Assembly (NCBI RefSeq): GCF_001514305.1 | Contig: NZ_KQ949077.1 | Span: 134,641 to 198,640 of the forward strand | DNA: 64,000 bases | Origin: Streptomyces dysideae | Lineage (GTDB): Bacteria > Actinomycetota > Actinomycetes > Streptomycetales > Streptomycetaceae | Direction of reading: 5' to 3' | Part shown: one piece after another, positions 48,764 to 56,716 of the stretch | Numbering within the stretch: position 1 is the first letter of the stretch | How the letters are laid out: each line of letters starts with the position of its first letter | Notes under the pieces: generated by a model | The model's database searches: none | What the model was told of the DNA's origin: nothing | Seen by the model: only the letters and a program-made list of their open reading frames with translations | Translations under genes and position numbers: made by a program

Positions 48764-49975
48764 ATGCAGGTGATCCAGTCGACCAAGCTCGCCAACGTCT
48801 GTTACGAGATCCGGGGCCCGGTACTCGAGGAGGCGATGCGGCTCGAGTCGGCAGGGCATCGGATCCTCAAGCTGAACACCGGCAATCCGGCGGCGTTCGG
48901 CTTCGAGTGCCCTCCCGAGATCCTGGAGGACATCCTCCGCAACGTGTCGTCGTCCCACGGCTACGGCGACGCGAAGGGCCTGCTGGCCGCACGCCGGGCG
49001 GTCGTCATGCACAACCAGACCCTCGGCATCGAGACCGACGTCGAGCACGTCTTCATCGGCAACGGCGCCTCCGAGCTGATCGTGATGGCGATGCAGGGCC
49101 TGCTGGACGACGGTGACGAGGTCCTGGTCCCGTCCCCGGACTACCCCCTCTGGACGGCAGCCGTCTCGCTGTCCGGCGGTACGGCCGTGCACTACCGCTG
49201 CGACGAGCAGTCCGACTGGATGCCCGACCTCGCGGACGTGGAGCGGAAGGTCACCGACCGCACCAAGGCGATCGTCATCATCAACCCGAACAACCCGACG
49301 GGCGCGGTGTACGACGAGGCGATGATCAAGGGGCTGACCGACATCGCCCGCCGCCACAACCTGCTGGTCTGCTCCGACGAGATCTACGACAAGATCCTCT
49401 ACGACGGCGCCACGCACACCCCGACCGCCGCGATCGCCCCCGACCTGCTGACCCTCACCTTCAACGGCATGTCGAAGGCGTACCGGGTGGCCGGCTACCG
49501 GGTGGGCTGGATGTCGATCTCCGGACCGCGCGCGCACGCCGACTCGTACATCGAGGGCCTGACGATCCTCGCGAACATGCGGCTGTGCGCGAACATGCCG
49601 GGTCAGCACGGCGTCGTGGCGGCGCTGAGCGGGCGGCAGACCATCAATGACCTGGTGCTGCCCGGCGGGCGGCTGAAGGAACAGATGGACACGGCGTACG
49701 AGCTGCTGACACAGATCCCGGGCGTGAGCTGCGTACGGCCGAAGGGTGCGCTGTATCTCTTCCCACGGCTCGACCCCAACGTGTTCAAGATCAGGGACGA
49801 CCGGCAGCTGGTCCTGGACCTGCTGCGACGCGAGAAGATCATGGTCGTCCAGGGCACGGGCTTCAACTGGTCCGAGCCGGATCACTTCCGCGTGGTGACG
49901 CTGCCGACGGTCGGGGACCTGCGGGACGCGGTGACCCGGATCGGAAACTTCCTGGACGGCTACAGCCAGCCCTGA
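48764..49975 (+). CDS. PLP-dependent aminotransferase, alanine-transaminase type
   Basis: A 403-residue class I/II aminotransferase of the AlaA type (alanine/valine-pyruvate transaminase). It has HRILKLNTGNPAAFGFECP, VFIGNGASELIVMAMQGLLD, IVIINPNNPTGAVYDE, CSDEIYDKILYDGA, the PLP lysine in NGMSKAYRVAGYRVGW, and the terminal Arg in PDHFRVVTLP. ATG 48764 matches the usual start of the family, but no clear ribosome site precedes it. An in-frame GTG at 48713 is less likely. Confidence 0.92.
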   Translation: MQVIQSTKLANVCYEIRGPVLEEAMRLESAGHRILKLNTGNPAAFGFECPPEILEDILRNVSSSHGYGDAKGLLAARRAVVMHNQTLGIETDVEHVFIGNGASELIVMAMQGLLDDGDEVLVPSPDYPLWTAAVSLSGGTAVHYRCDEQSDWMPDLADVERKVTDRTKAIVIINPNNPTGAVYDEAMIKGLTDIARRHNLLVCSDEIYDKILYDGATHTPTAAIAPDLLTLTFNGMSKAYRVAGYRVGWMSISGPRAHADSYIEGLTILANMRLCANMPGQHGVVAALSGRQTINDLVLPGGRLKEQMDTAYELLTQIPGVSCVRPKGALYLFPRLDPNVFKIRDDRQLVLDLLRREKIMVVQGTGFNWSEPDHFRVVTLPTVGDLRDAVTRIGNFLDGYSQP

Positions 49976-50017
49976 CGCTCACGCTGCGTGTACAGGGCGG
50001 CCAGTTTCGCGAACACC

Positions 50018-50046
50018 TCAACTTTAGACTAAATCTAAGCTAGGAT
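50018..50046 (+). promoter_or_regulatory. Promoter with AT-rich palindrome in its spacer
   Basis: TCAACT (-35, 50018-50023) and TAGGAT (-10, 50041-50046) are separated by 17 bases. Within that spacer lies the perfect inverted repeat TTAGA-CTAAA-TCTAA (50024-50038). A repressor bound there would block polymerase. The gene start follows about 30 bases downstream. Confidence 0.65.
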
Positions 50047-50075
50047 GGCTTCTGTCAGAGCACAGGAGGCCATCC

Positions 50076-50492
50076 ATGTACGAACCGATCCGCGCCAAGT
50101 CGGTCCACAGCACGATGGCCGGCACCACCTCCGACTTCCCCCACCGGTCTCGTGAGGAAGAGCTGGACATCCAGCTCGCGGGGCATCTCGCGGCGCTGCT
50201 CGCCGTCACCGACGAGCTCCGCGCACAGGCCCCGTCCACCGACCTGGACAGCGCGGCCGAGCGGCTCGCGGACCAGGTGGCGCGGCTACGGGGAGGGCGT
50301 ACGCCGGCCCGCATGGCCGCCGCCGTACGCGAACCGCGTCTCGCGTCCCTGCACCAGCGGGCACACGCGCTGGCGGGCCGTGCGCTCGTCGTCGCCGCGT
50401 CCCGCGCCGACACGACGGCCGCGATCCTGGCCGCCCAGCGGATGGACGCCCACGCCGAGGCCCTGGAGCCCCGCGAACTCGCGTCCCACTGA
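50076..50492 (+). CDS. Small Ala-rich helical protein of unknown function
   Basis: A 138-residue all-helical, Ala/Arg-rich protein with no membrane segment: RSREEELDIQLAGHLAALLA, LDSAAERLADQVARLRGGRT, LHQRAHALAGRALVVAASRA, AAQRMDAHAEALEP. I recognise no family. It has an AGGAGG ribosome site five bases upstream and a well-formed, probably repressible promoter. A strong hairpin terminator follows, so it is a single-gene unit. Confidence 0.7.
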   Translation: MYEPIRAKSVHSTMAGTTSDFPHRSREEELDIQLAGHLAALLAVTDELRAQAPSTDLDSAAERLADQVARLRGGRTPARMAAAVREPRLASLHQRAHALAGRALVVAASRADTTAAILAAQRMDAHAEALEPRELASH

Positions 50493-50848
50493 GTCCTACG
50501 GGGCTCCAACCGACGGCCCCGGTCCGCGCGCACCCGCAGCGACGCGCGGACCGGGCGCCACACCCACCCGCTCACGATGCCGTAGGGGCAACTCGCCGCC
50601 CCTGAGCAGACGGTCGCAGCAGCCACTCGCCTCAGCCGCGTTCACCCCAATACCCCCATGACAACACGAGATTCGCGAGATCGGTTTTGCGTATCTCACC
50701 TTTGATGCGTGCATTCGAGTGGTCTGTTTACCCCAAGTCCGCGACAGCTGGCGGAGTTGCAAAGACCTCCCCCTAACTTTGGTGAAGATGACGGCGGTTT
50801 GGACTCTGAGATCAGCCGAACCCACCCATCCCGTTCGTCAACGACTCC
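50493..50848. other. Intergenic region upstream of the TPR protein gene
   Basis: 356 bases holding the terminator at 50518-50555. An AT-richer stretch (about 50660-50830) follows, probably with promoter elements for the TPR/GT2 pair. No gene is supported. Confidence 0.5.
50518..50555 (+). terminator. Terminator of the small Ala-rich protein gene
   Basis: CCCGGTCCGCGCG (50518-50530) pairs perfectly over 13 bp with CGCGCGGACCGGG (50543-50555), about 25 bases after the stop. Confidence 0.75.
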
Positions 50849-51490
50849 ATGAGATGTGACCAAGTGAAACGTAGGAGAATGTGGGCAGGGCTCGCCGCAA
50901 CGATGGCGGTTGCCACAGGCTTGACCGCCTGGGCGATTCGGCCCCATCCGACCCAGGCCCCGGAACCCAAGACCGCGCCGGCGAACTGGACGAAGTACCA
51001 GCAGGTCGACGCGCTCATGCAGACCGCTCTTCTGCAACAGCGTCAGATGCACGACTCCAAGGGGGCGGCCGATACCTACGGGCGGCTGCTGAAACTGGAC
51101 CCTCACAACAAGGTCGCCTGGTACAACCTGGGCGTCATCGCACAGCAGGACGGCAAGACGGCCGATGCCCGTGCAGCCTACGAAAAGGCCCTGAAGATCG
51201 ATCCGTCGTTCACGTCGGCCCTCTTCAACGAGGCGATCCTGCTGAAGTCGAGCGACGCCGACCGGGCCATCGGACTCCTGAAGCGGGCCATTGCAGCCGA
51301 TCCGAAGGACGCCACGGCCTATCTGCATCTCGGGCAGATCCTGGCGGAAAAAGACCGCGACGAAGAGGCCGGGGAAGCATTCCGTCATGCCGTCGCGGCC
51401 GATCCCTCGCTGCATTCCCAAGTACCAGAACGGTTCTGGGATTCCGTAAACCCCTCACCGACATCGAGCCAAGCAGGGAGCACCAGATGA
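50849..51490 (+). CDS. Membrane-anchored TPR protein
   Basis: A 213-residue protein with an N-terminal helix (WAGLAATMAVATGLTAWAIR) and four or more TPR units (YGRLLKLDPHNKVAWYNLGV, AAYEKALKIDPSFTSALFNE, LLKRAIAADPKDATAYLHLG, FRHAVAADPSLHSQVPE). The start is uncertain: ATG 50849 or GTG 50864, neither with a strong ribosome site. Its stop overlaps the ATG of the glycosyltransferase fusion (ATGA, 51487-51490), so the two proteins are made together and may form a complex. Confidence 0.83.
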   Translation: MRCDQVKRRRMWAGLAATMAVATGLTAWAIRPHPTQAPEPKTAPANWTKYQQVDALMQTALLQQRQMHDSKGAADTYGRLLKLDPHNKVAWYNLGVIAQQDGKTADARAAYEKALKIDPSFTSALFNEAILLKSSDADRAIGLLKRAIAADPKDATAYLHLGQILAEKDRDEEAGEAFRHAVAADPSLHSQVPERFWDSVNPSPTSSQAGSTR

Positions 51491-52761
51491 CGTCGACCGC
51501 GACTCCGAGGTTCTCCGTCTTCACCCCCAGCCACCAGCCCCGTTTCCTCGATGAGTGCCTGGCGACCTTGCAGGCGCAGACCTGTTCCGACTGGGAGTGG
51601 ATCGTCCTCCTCAACAACGGCGCCCGGTGGCGGCCGGAGCAACCCGACGAGAGGGTCCGGGTGGAGATCGCGGACGACCTCCGCGGTGTCGGCGCGGCGA
51701 AGCGCAGAGCTTGTGAACTGGCGCGCGGCGAGATCCTCGTGGAACTCGACCACGACGATCTCCTGGCGAAGGCGTGCCTGGCGGAGCTCGGCAAGGCGTT
51801 CGACGCACATCCCGAGGCCGTTTTCGTCTACAGCAACACCGCGCAGATCACGGAGGACGGGAAGCGGGACGACAGCCGTTTCGACGAGACGTGCGGCTGG
51901 CAGTACGAGGAGGTGAACGTCGACGGCCGCAAGCTGCTGCAAGTCATCTCCCTGGCCCCGACGCCGCACAACGTCTCCTACATCTGGTACGCGCCCAACC
52001 ACGTGCGCGCGTTCCGCAAGGAGAGCTACGAGAAGGCCGGCGGGTACGACGCCACGCGTACGGTCCTGGACGACCAGGACCTGATGTGCCGCCTCTTCCA
52101 CGAAGGCGACTTCCACCACATCAACCGCTGCCTGTACCTCCAGCGGGTGCACTCCGCGAACACCCAGCGCGATCCGGAGATCAACGAGCACATCCAGCGG
52201 GAGACCGTCGCCCTCTACGACAAGTACATCGAGGCCAACGCCCTCGCCTGGACCCACCGGCGCGGACTGCTCGCGCTGGACCTCGGCGCGGCTCGCCGGA
52301 AGCCGCCCGGCTACGTGGGCGTGGACCAGCACCCGGAAGAGGGCGTCGACATCGTCGCGACCCTGCCCGGGAAGCTGGACCTGCCCGACGACTCCGTCGG
52401 CCTGGTGCGGGCGGTGGAATTCCTCGAGCGCGTGCCCGCGAAGGTGCCGCTGATCAACGAGCTGTACCGGCTGCTGGCGCCCGGCGGCATGCTCCTCGTC
52501 ATGACACCCAGCTCCGACGGCCGCGGCGCGTACCAGAACCCGACGCACGTCGCCCACTACAACGAGAACTCCTTCTGGTACTACACGGACAACCGGTACC
52601 GCGCCTTCGTGCCCGCGCTCGAGGCCAAGTTCCAGTCGTCGCGGCTGGTCACCTACTTCCCGACCGAGTGGCACTCCCAGAACGACATCTCGTACGTGGT
52701 CGCCAACCTCATCGCCATGAAGGAGGGCGCCGCGCGATGCGGCGGACCGCTGCTGGTCTGA
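51487..52761 (+). CDS. GT2 glycosyltransferase fused to a methyltransferase-like domain
   Basis: A 424-residue protein. The N-terminal GT-A glycosyltransferase covers about 1-245: FSVFTPSHQPRFLDECLATL, LVELDHDDLLAKACLAELGK with the DxD-like Asp residues, and VLDDQDLMCRLFHEGDFHHI. The C-terminal domain (about 255-420) looks like a methyltransferase type 11 fold: GYVGVDQHPEEGVDIVATLP, LPDDSVGLVRAVEFLERVP, LLAPGGMLLVMTPSSDGRGA. The usual glycine-rich SAM loop is reduced (LDLGAARRKPPG), so activity is uncertain. GGGAG precedes the ATG. It lies next to the dTDP-rhamnose genes, which suggests a role in surface glycan or glycoprotein synthesis. Confidence 0.83.
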   Translation: MTSTATPRFSVFTPSHQPRFLDECLATLQAQTCSDWEWIVLLNNGARWRPEQPDERVRVEIADDLRGVGAAKRRACELARGEILVELDHDDLLAKACLAELGKAFDAHPEAVFVYSNTAQITEDGKRDDSRFDETCGWQYEEVNVDGRKLLQVISLAPTPHNVSYIWYAPNHVRAFRKESYEKAGGYDATRTVLDDQDLMCRLFHEGDFHHINRCLYLQRVHSANTQRDPEINEHIQRETVALYDKYIEANALAWTHRRGLLALDLGAARRKPPGYVGVDQHPEEGVDIVATLPGKLDLPDDSVGLVRAVEFLERVPAKVPLINELYRLLAPGGMLLVMTPSSDGRGAYQNPTHVAHYNENSFWYYTDNRYRAFVPALEAKFQSSRLVTYFPTEWHSQNDISYVVANLIAMKEGAARCGGPLLV

Positions 52762-52778
52762 GGCCCTGTGCGCAGAAG

Positions 52779-52812
52779 GCGCCCGGCGGGACTGTCACGT
52801 TCCGCCGGGCGC
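52779..52812. terminator. Terminator between the GT2 fusion and rmlD
   Basis: GCGCCCGGCGG (52779-52789) pairs perfectly with CCGCCGGGCGC (52802-52812), between convergent genes; TTCC follows on the plus strand. Confidence 0.75.
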
Positions 52813-52879
52813 TTCCTGCGTTCTCCAGGTGCCTCGTGCTTTCAGGCCTGCTCTCGTCCCGGTCGTGACCTGGGCCTCC

Positions 52880-53797
52880 TCAGGCCGGCAGGCGTCCGCC
52901 GCTCGTGCGCGCCTCGGCGGCCAGAGCGGCGAAGGCGGGCGCCTTCAAGGCCGCGGTCAGCTGTTCGTCCCAGCGGGGCAGTGGCGCGAGGCCGGCCCGC
53001 AGCCAGTTGCCGTGACCGAGTACACCGAATGCCGGGCGGGCGGCCGGACGCGGGAACTTGTCCGAGTCGACCGGGCGGATGCGCTCAGGATCGAGACCGC
53101 TGAGACGGAAGGTCTCACGCGCCAGGCCGCACCACGTGGTGTGGGCGGCCGCCGTGCCGTGGTAGATGCCCGCCGGTGCCCGACCGGCCAGGGCAGCACG
53201 GCCGAGAGCCGCCAGCTGCCGGGCGAGCGCACGGGACCAGGTGGGCTGGCCGTGCTGGTCGTCCACCACATCCAGGGTCTCGCGCCGGGCGGCCAGCAGG
53301 AGCATGGTGGCCACGAAGTTGGGGCCGTGCTCGCCGTAGAGCCAGGCGGTGCGCACGATGTAGCCGGTGCTCGGCAGCAGTTCGGCGACGGCATGCTCCC
53401 CTGCCAGTTTGCTCCGTCCGTACGCGTTGACGGGTCCCGTCGGTGCGTTTTCGCGGCACGGCCGACGGGCGTCGCCCGGGAACACGTAGTCGGTGGAGAT
53501 GTGCAGCAGAAGGGCGCCGCTGTCCGCGCAGGCGTGTGCGAGGTGACGGACACCGCTGCCGTTCACGGCGGTGGCCGCCGCCTCCGCCCGCTCGGCGCCG
53601 TCGACGTCCGTCCAGGCGGCGCAGTTGACGACCAACCGGTGCCCGGTGACGGCCGCGCGCACGGCCGTCGGATCGGTGATGTCGAGCTGGTCACGGCTCA
53701 GTCCCGTCACCGCGGCATCCGGATCGGCGGCCAGTTCGGCCAGCACGTCCTGGCCGAGGAGCCCGCGTGCACCGGTCACCAGCCAGCTCGTGGTCAT
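52880..53797 (-). CDS. rmlD: dTDP-4-dehydrorhamnose reductase
   Basis: A 305-residue NAD(P)H-dependent reductase that makes dTDP-L-rhamnose, the last step of the pathway. It has WLVTGARGLLGQDVLAEL (nucleotide loop), LVVNCAAWTDVDGAE, LLHISTDYVFPGD, the catalytic YGRSK (NAYGRSKLAGE) and IVRTAWLYGEHGPNFV. Its ATG overlaps the rmlB stop (53794-53797), so rmlB and rmlD are coupled. Confidence 0.94.
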   Translation of the reverse strand: MTTSWLVTGARGLLGQDVLAELAADPDAAVTGLSRDQLDITDPTAVRAAVTGHRLVVNCAAWTDVDGAERAEAAATAVNGSGVRHLAHACADSGALLLHISTDYVFPGDARRPCRENAPTGPVNAYGRSKLAGEHAVAELLPSTGYIVRTAWLYGEHGPNFVATMLLLAARRETLDVVDDQHGQPTWSRALARQLAALGRAALAGRAPAGIYHGTAAAHTTWCGLARETFRLSGLDPERIRPVDSDKFPRPAARPAFGVLGHGNWLRAGLAPLPRWDEQLTAALKAPAFAALAAEARTSGGRLPA

Positions 53798-54768
53798 CGC
53801 GGCTCGGCCCTCTCCTTCAGCGGCTCCCACCAGGAGCGGTGTTCGCAGTACCAGGCGACCGTGGCGGCCAGGCCGTCGGGGAAGGACACCTGCGGGACGT
53901 AGCCGAGGTGCTCGCGGATCTTGCTGTCGTCCAGCGAGTAGCGCAGGTCGTGGCCCTTGCGGTCGGCCACGTACTCGACCCGGTCCCAGCCCGCGCCGAC
54001 CGCGTCCAGCAGCAGGCCGGTGAGCTTGTGGTTGCTCAGCTCGGTCCCGCCGCCGATGTTGTAGACCTCTCCGGCCCTGCCGCCGTGCAGGACCAGTTCG
54101 ATGCCCCGGCAGTGGTCGGAGACGTGCACCCAGTCGCGGATGTTGCGGCCGTCTCCGTACAGGGGGACCGTCTTCCCGTCGATCAGGTTGGTGATGAAGA
54201 GCGGGACGGCCTTCTCGGGGAACTGGTGCGGCCCGTAGTTGTTGGAGCAGCGGGTGACCACGACGTCCAGACCGTGGGTGCGGTGGTAGGCGAGCGCCAG
54301 CAGGTCGGAGCCTGCCTTCGAGGCGGAGTACGGGGAGTTCGGCGCCAGCGGCCACCCCTCGGTCCACGAACCCTCGCCGATCGAGCCGTACACCTCGTCG
54401 GTGGACACGTGGACGAAGCGGCCGACGCCGTGCCGGTGAGCCGCGTCCAGGAGCACCTGCGTGCCCATCACATTGGTGCGGACGAACGGACCGGCCCCGT
54501 CGATCGACCGGTCCACGTGCGACTCGGCGGCGAAATGCACCACCGCGTCCTGGCCCGCCATCACCTGGTCGACCACGTCCGGGTCACAGATGTCGCCCCG
54601 GACAAAGGTGTAGCCCGGATGTTCTGCCACCGGTGCCAGATTGGCCTCGACCCCCGAGTAGGTGAGCTTGTCGAGGACGGTGATCCGCGCTGTCGGATCC
54701 GGGTTCAGCCGTCGACGGACGTATTCCGAACCGATGAATCCAGCGCCGCCGGTCACGAGGGTACGCAT
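53794..54768 (-). CDS. rmlB: dTDP-glucose 4,6-dehydratase
   Basis: A 324-residue SDR enzyme for the second step of dTDP-rhamnose synthesis. It has the NAD loop TLVTGGAGFIGSEYVRRRL, VVHFAAESHVDRSI, FVHVSTDEVYGSIGEGSW with the active-site Asp-Glu pair, YSASKAGSD with the catalytic Tyr and Lys, and RCSNNYGPHQFPEK. ATG 54768 follows CGGAG. Confidence 0.95.
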   Translation of the reverse strand: MRTLVTGGAGFIGSEYVRRRLNPDPTARITVLDKLTYSGVEANLAPVAEHPGYTFVRGDICDPDVVDQVMAGQDAVVHFAAESHVDRSIDGAGPFVRTNVMGTQVLLDAAHRHGVGRFVHVSTDEVYGSIGEGSWTEGWPLAPNSPYSASKAGSDLLALAYHRTHGLDVVVTRCSNNYGPHQFPEKAVPLFITNLIDGKTVPLYGDGRNIRDWVHVSDHCRGIELVLHGGRAGEVYNIGGGTELSNHKLTGLLLDAVGAGWDRVEYVADRKGHDLRYSLDDSKIREHLGYVPQVSFPDGLAATVAWYCEHRSWWEPLKERAEPR

Positions 54769-54956
54769 AGTTCTCCGAGTTTTTCTTGCCGCCCGGCGTT
54801 CAGCACCGGGGTGCCTGGTCACCCGCGACACATTCCTCGATTCCGCAGGCGCGGGCGGAATGCGGACGGTGCCCGCGAGGCCGAAGCCTCGCGGGCACCG
54901 TGGTTCATTCCCAGGCAGAGCGGACGGCCGGTACGGCACCGCCGCTCACATGGGAG

Positions 54957-55670
54957 TTACGGGCCGGGAACCGGGCTGCAGACCACGTAGGCCTGGATGC
55001 TGGTGAGGTCCGGGAGGGAGGTGCCGGAGGCCTGCCATCCGTTGGGGAAGGTGGCGATCGGGACGTTCCTCAGCGTCATGGAGACCGGGTTGGGGCCGTC
55101 CTCCACGTATCCGCCGCCGGTGACGACATCGTTGCTGTCGAGGCAGAAGGCGTTCGACTCGGCGGCGCCGGGACCAGTAGCCACGGGGCCGGCCACGACG
55201 TAGGTGGAAATCGTGCCCACGCCCGACGCACCCTGAGCGCCCTGCGCACCCTGAGCGCCCTGAGCACCCTGAGCACCCTGAGCACCCTGAGCACCCTGAG
55301 CGCCCTGAGCACCCTGGGCTCCCTGAGCGCCCTGAGCGCCCTGGTAACCCTGCGGGCCACGAGCACCCTGAGCGCCCTGGTAACCCTGCGGGCCACGAGC
55401 ACCCTGCGGGCCCTGCGGCCCCTTCTTGCCCGGCTTGCCCTGCGGGCCGCGGTCCTTGTCGCCCTTGCCGTCCTTGCCGCCCCTGTCGTGGCTGGCACTC
55501 ACGGCGCCCTTCGGGCCGGGCAGCCCCACACTGCTGTCGGTGCCGGACCGGTGGATCGCGTCAGCGACGGCCACGCTGCTCGGAGCGACGTTGAGCACGA
55601 CGGCGAGCACACCCGCCGAAACGATGGTGGTGGATTTCACGCGTGAACTGCGGGTCGTTCTACGGCTCAC
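54957..55670 (-). CDS. Secreted collagen-like protein
   Basis: A 237-residue exported protein. The signal region is [20 protein letters not shown], then [19 protein letters not shown] short charged stretch leads to a collagen-like Gly-X-Y domain of about 95 residues, mostly GPQ and GAQ triplets. The C-terminal domain (about 155-237) is beta-like with two cysteines ([31 protein letters not shown]). GTG 55670 is supported by AGGAAGG six bases upstream. The gene sits between rmlB and rmlC on the same strand. The product is probably surface-exposed and trimeric, and could be glycosylated by the neighbouring machinery. Confidence 0.85.
   Translation of the reverse strand: MSRRTTRSSRVKSTTIVSAGVLAVVLNVAPSSVAVADAIHRSGTDSSVGLPGPKGAVSASHDRGGKDGKGDKDRGPQGKPGKKGPQGPQGARGPQGYQGAQGARGPQGYQGAQGAQGAQGAQGAQGAQGAQGAQGAQGAQGAQGAQGASGVGTISTYVVAGPVATGPGAAESNAFCLDSNDVVTGGGYVEDGPNPVSMTLRNVPIATFPNGWQASGTSLPDLTSIQAYVVCSPVPGP
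55220..55450 (-). repeat. 9-bp repeats encoding the Gly-X-Y collagen tract
   Basis: On the plus strand the unit is close to GAGCACCCT or GCGCCCTGA. About a dozen copies of the GAQ triplet codons run nearly uninterrupted (55234-55345), followed by less regular GPQ/GYQ/GAR triplets. The track is likely to vary in length by slippage in steps of nine bases. Confidence 0.85.
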
Positions 55671-55870
55671 TGAGAACCTTCCTCGCAAAACTTGGAATGA
55701 CCACACCGCAAGGCACTCACTGAAAGCACTCACGGTCCAGGGCCACGGACAGGCACATTCTTCAACTCGCCGCGAATTAATGGTCGCTGACCAGACCGTG
55801 TCACGGAAATATCACCCGGGCGGACGCAATGCGCCCTTTCCGAATTCCTTGGACGGTGACAGCGGGAAGG

Positions 55871-56470
55871 TCAGGAGCTGCTCACGGGCCTTCTGCGGTA
55901 GGCGCTGCAGTCCTCGAAGGAAGGCAGCAGGCCTTGCCTCTCCGCCTCCGCCAACGTGGGCGCCGCGGCGTCCTTGTCGGAAAGGAGCGGTGCGAGGCCC
56001 TCGGGCCAGGCGATGGCCAGCGCCGGGTCGAGCGGGTTGATCCCGTGCTCGCGCTGCGGCGCGTATCTCTGCGAGCACAGATAGACGACCGTGGAGTTGT
56101 CTTCCAGCGCCATGAAGGCGTGTCCCAGCCCTTCCGAGAGATAGACGCAGCGGTGCGTCGTGTCATCGAGCTGAACCGCCTCCCACTTCCCGAAACTCGG
56201 GGAGCCTGTGCGGATGTCGACCACCACGTCGAGGACGGCGCCGCCGACGCACGTGACGTACTTGGCCTGGCCGGGCGGGACCGACGCATAGTGGATACCG
56301 CGGAGAGTGCCGCGAACGGAGCGGGAGCAGTTGGCCTGCTCGAGCCGGAGCCCCTGGCCGAGGGAATCGTGGAACCTGTCGCTCTTGAACCACTCATGGA
56401 ATCGGCCCCTGCTGTCCGTGAACACCTGGGGTGTCTCCACCCAGGCCCCTTCGATGCCGAGTGGTCTCAC
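55871..56470 (-). CDS. rmlC: dTDP-4-dehydrorhamnose 3,5-epimerase
   Basis: A 199-residue cupin epimerase for the third step of dTDP-rhamnose synthesis. It has VFTDSRGRFHEWFKSDRF, NCSRSVRGTLRGIHYA with the catalytic His, VTCVGGAVLDVVVDIRTGSP with the catalytic Asp, VYLSEGLGHAFMAL and INPLDPALAIAWP. GTG 56470 is chosen because GGAAGGAAG lies seven bases upstream. The remaining open frame to 56596 is not part of the family. Confidence 0.94.
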   Translation of the reverse strand: MRPLGIEGAWVETPQVFTDSRGRFHEWFKSDRFHDSLGQGLRLEQANCSRSVRGTLRGIHYASVPPGQAKYVTCVGGAVLDVVVDIRTGSPSFGKWEAVQLDDTTHRCVYLSEGLGHAFMALEDNSTVVYLCSQRYAPQREHGINPLDPALAIAWPEGLAPLLSDKDAAAPTLAEAERQGLLPSFEDCSAYRRRPVSSS

Positions 56471-56716
56471 GTGATTGCTTCCTTCCACCGCACAGATCTC
56501 TTTGCCGATTACTACGTCCGGGTCTTCGGGACATCCGTCGCGGGACTTTAGGCCGCACGGCACGTCCGCCTCACCACGCAGGACACGCGCAGTCACGCCT
56601 CACGGGCGTGCGGCCATTCGGTGGATTCTGACCACACGGCAGTTTGGTCGAGGTCGAATACCGCACGCTGCTGGCATCTTGTTGGCCGCCACTCTCGGTT
56701 TCCTGAAGGGCTCTCG

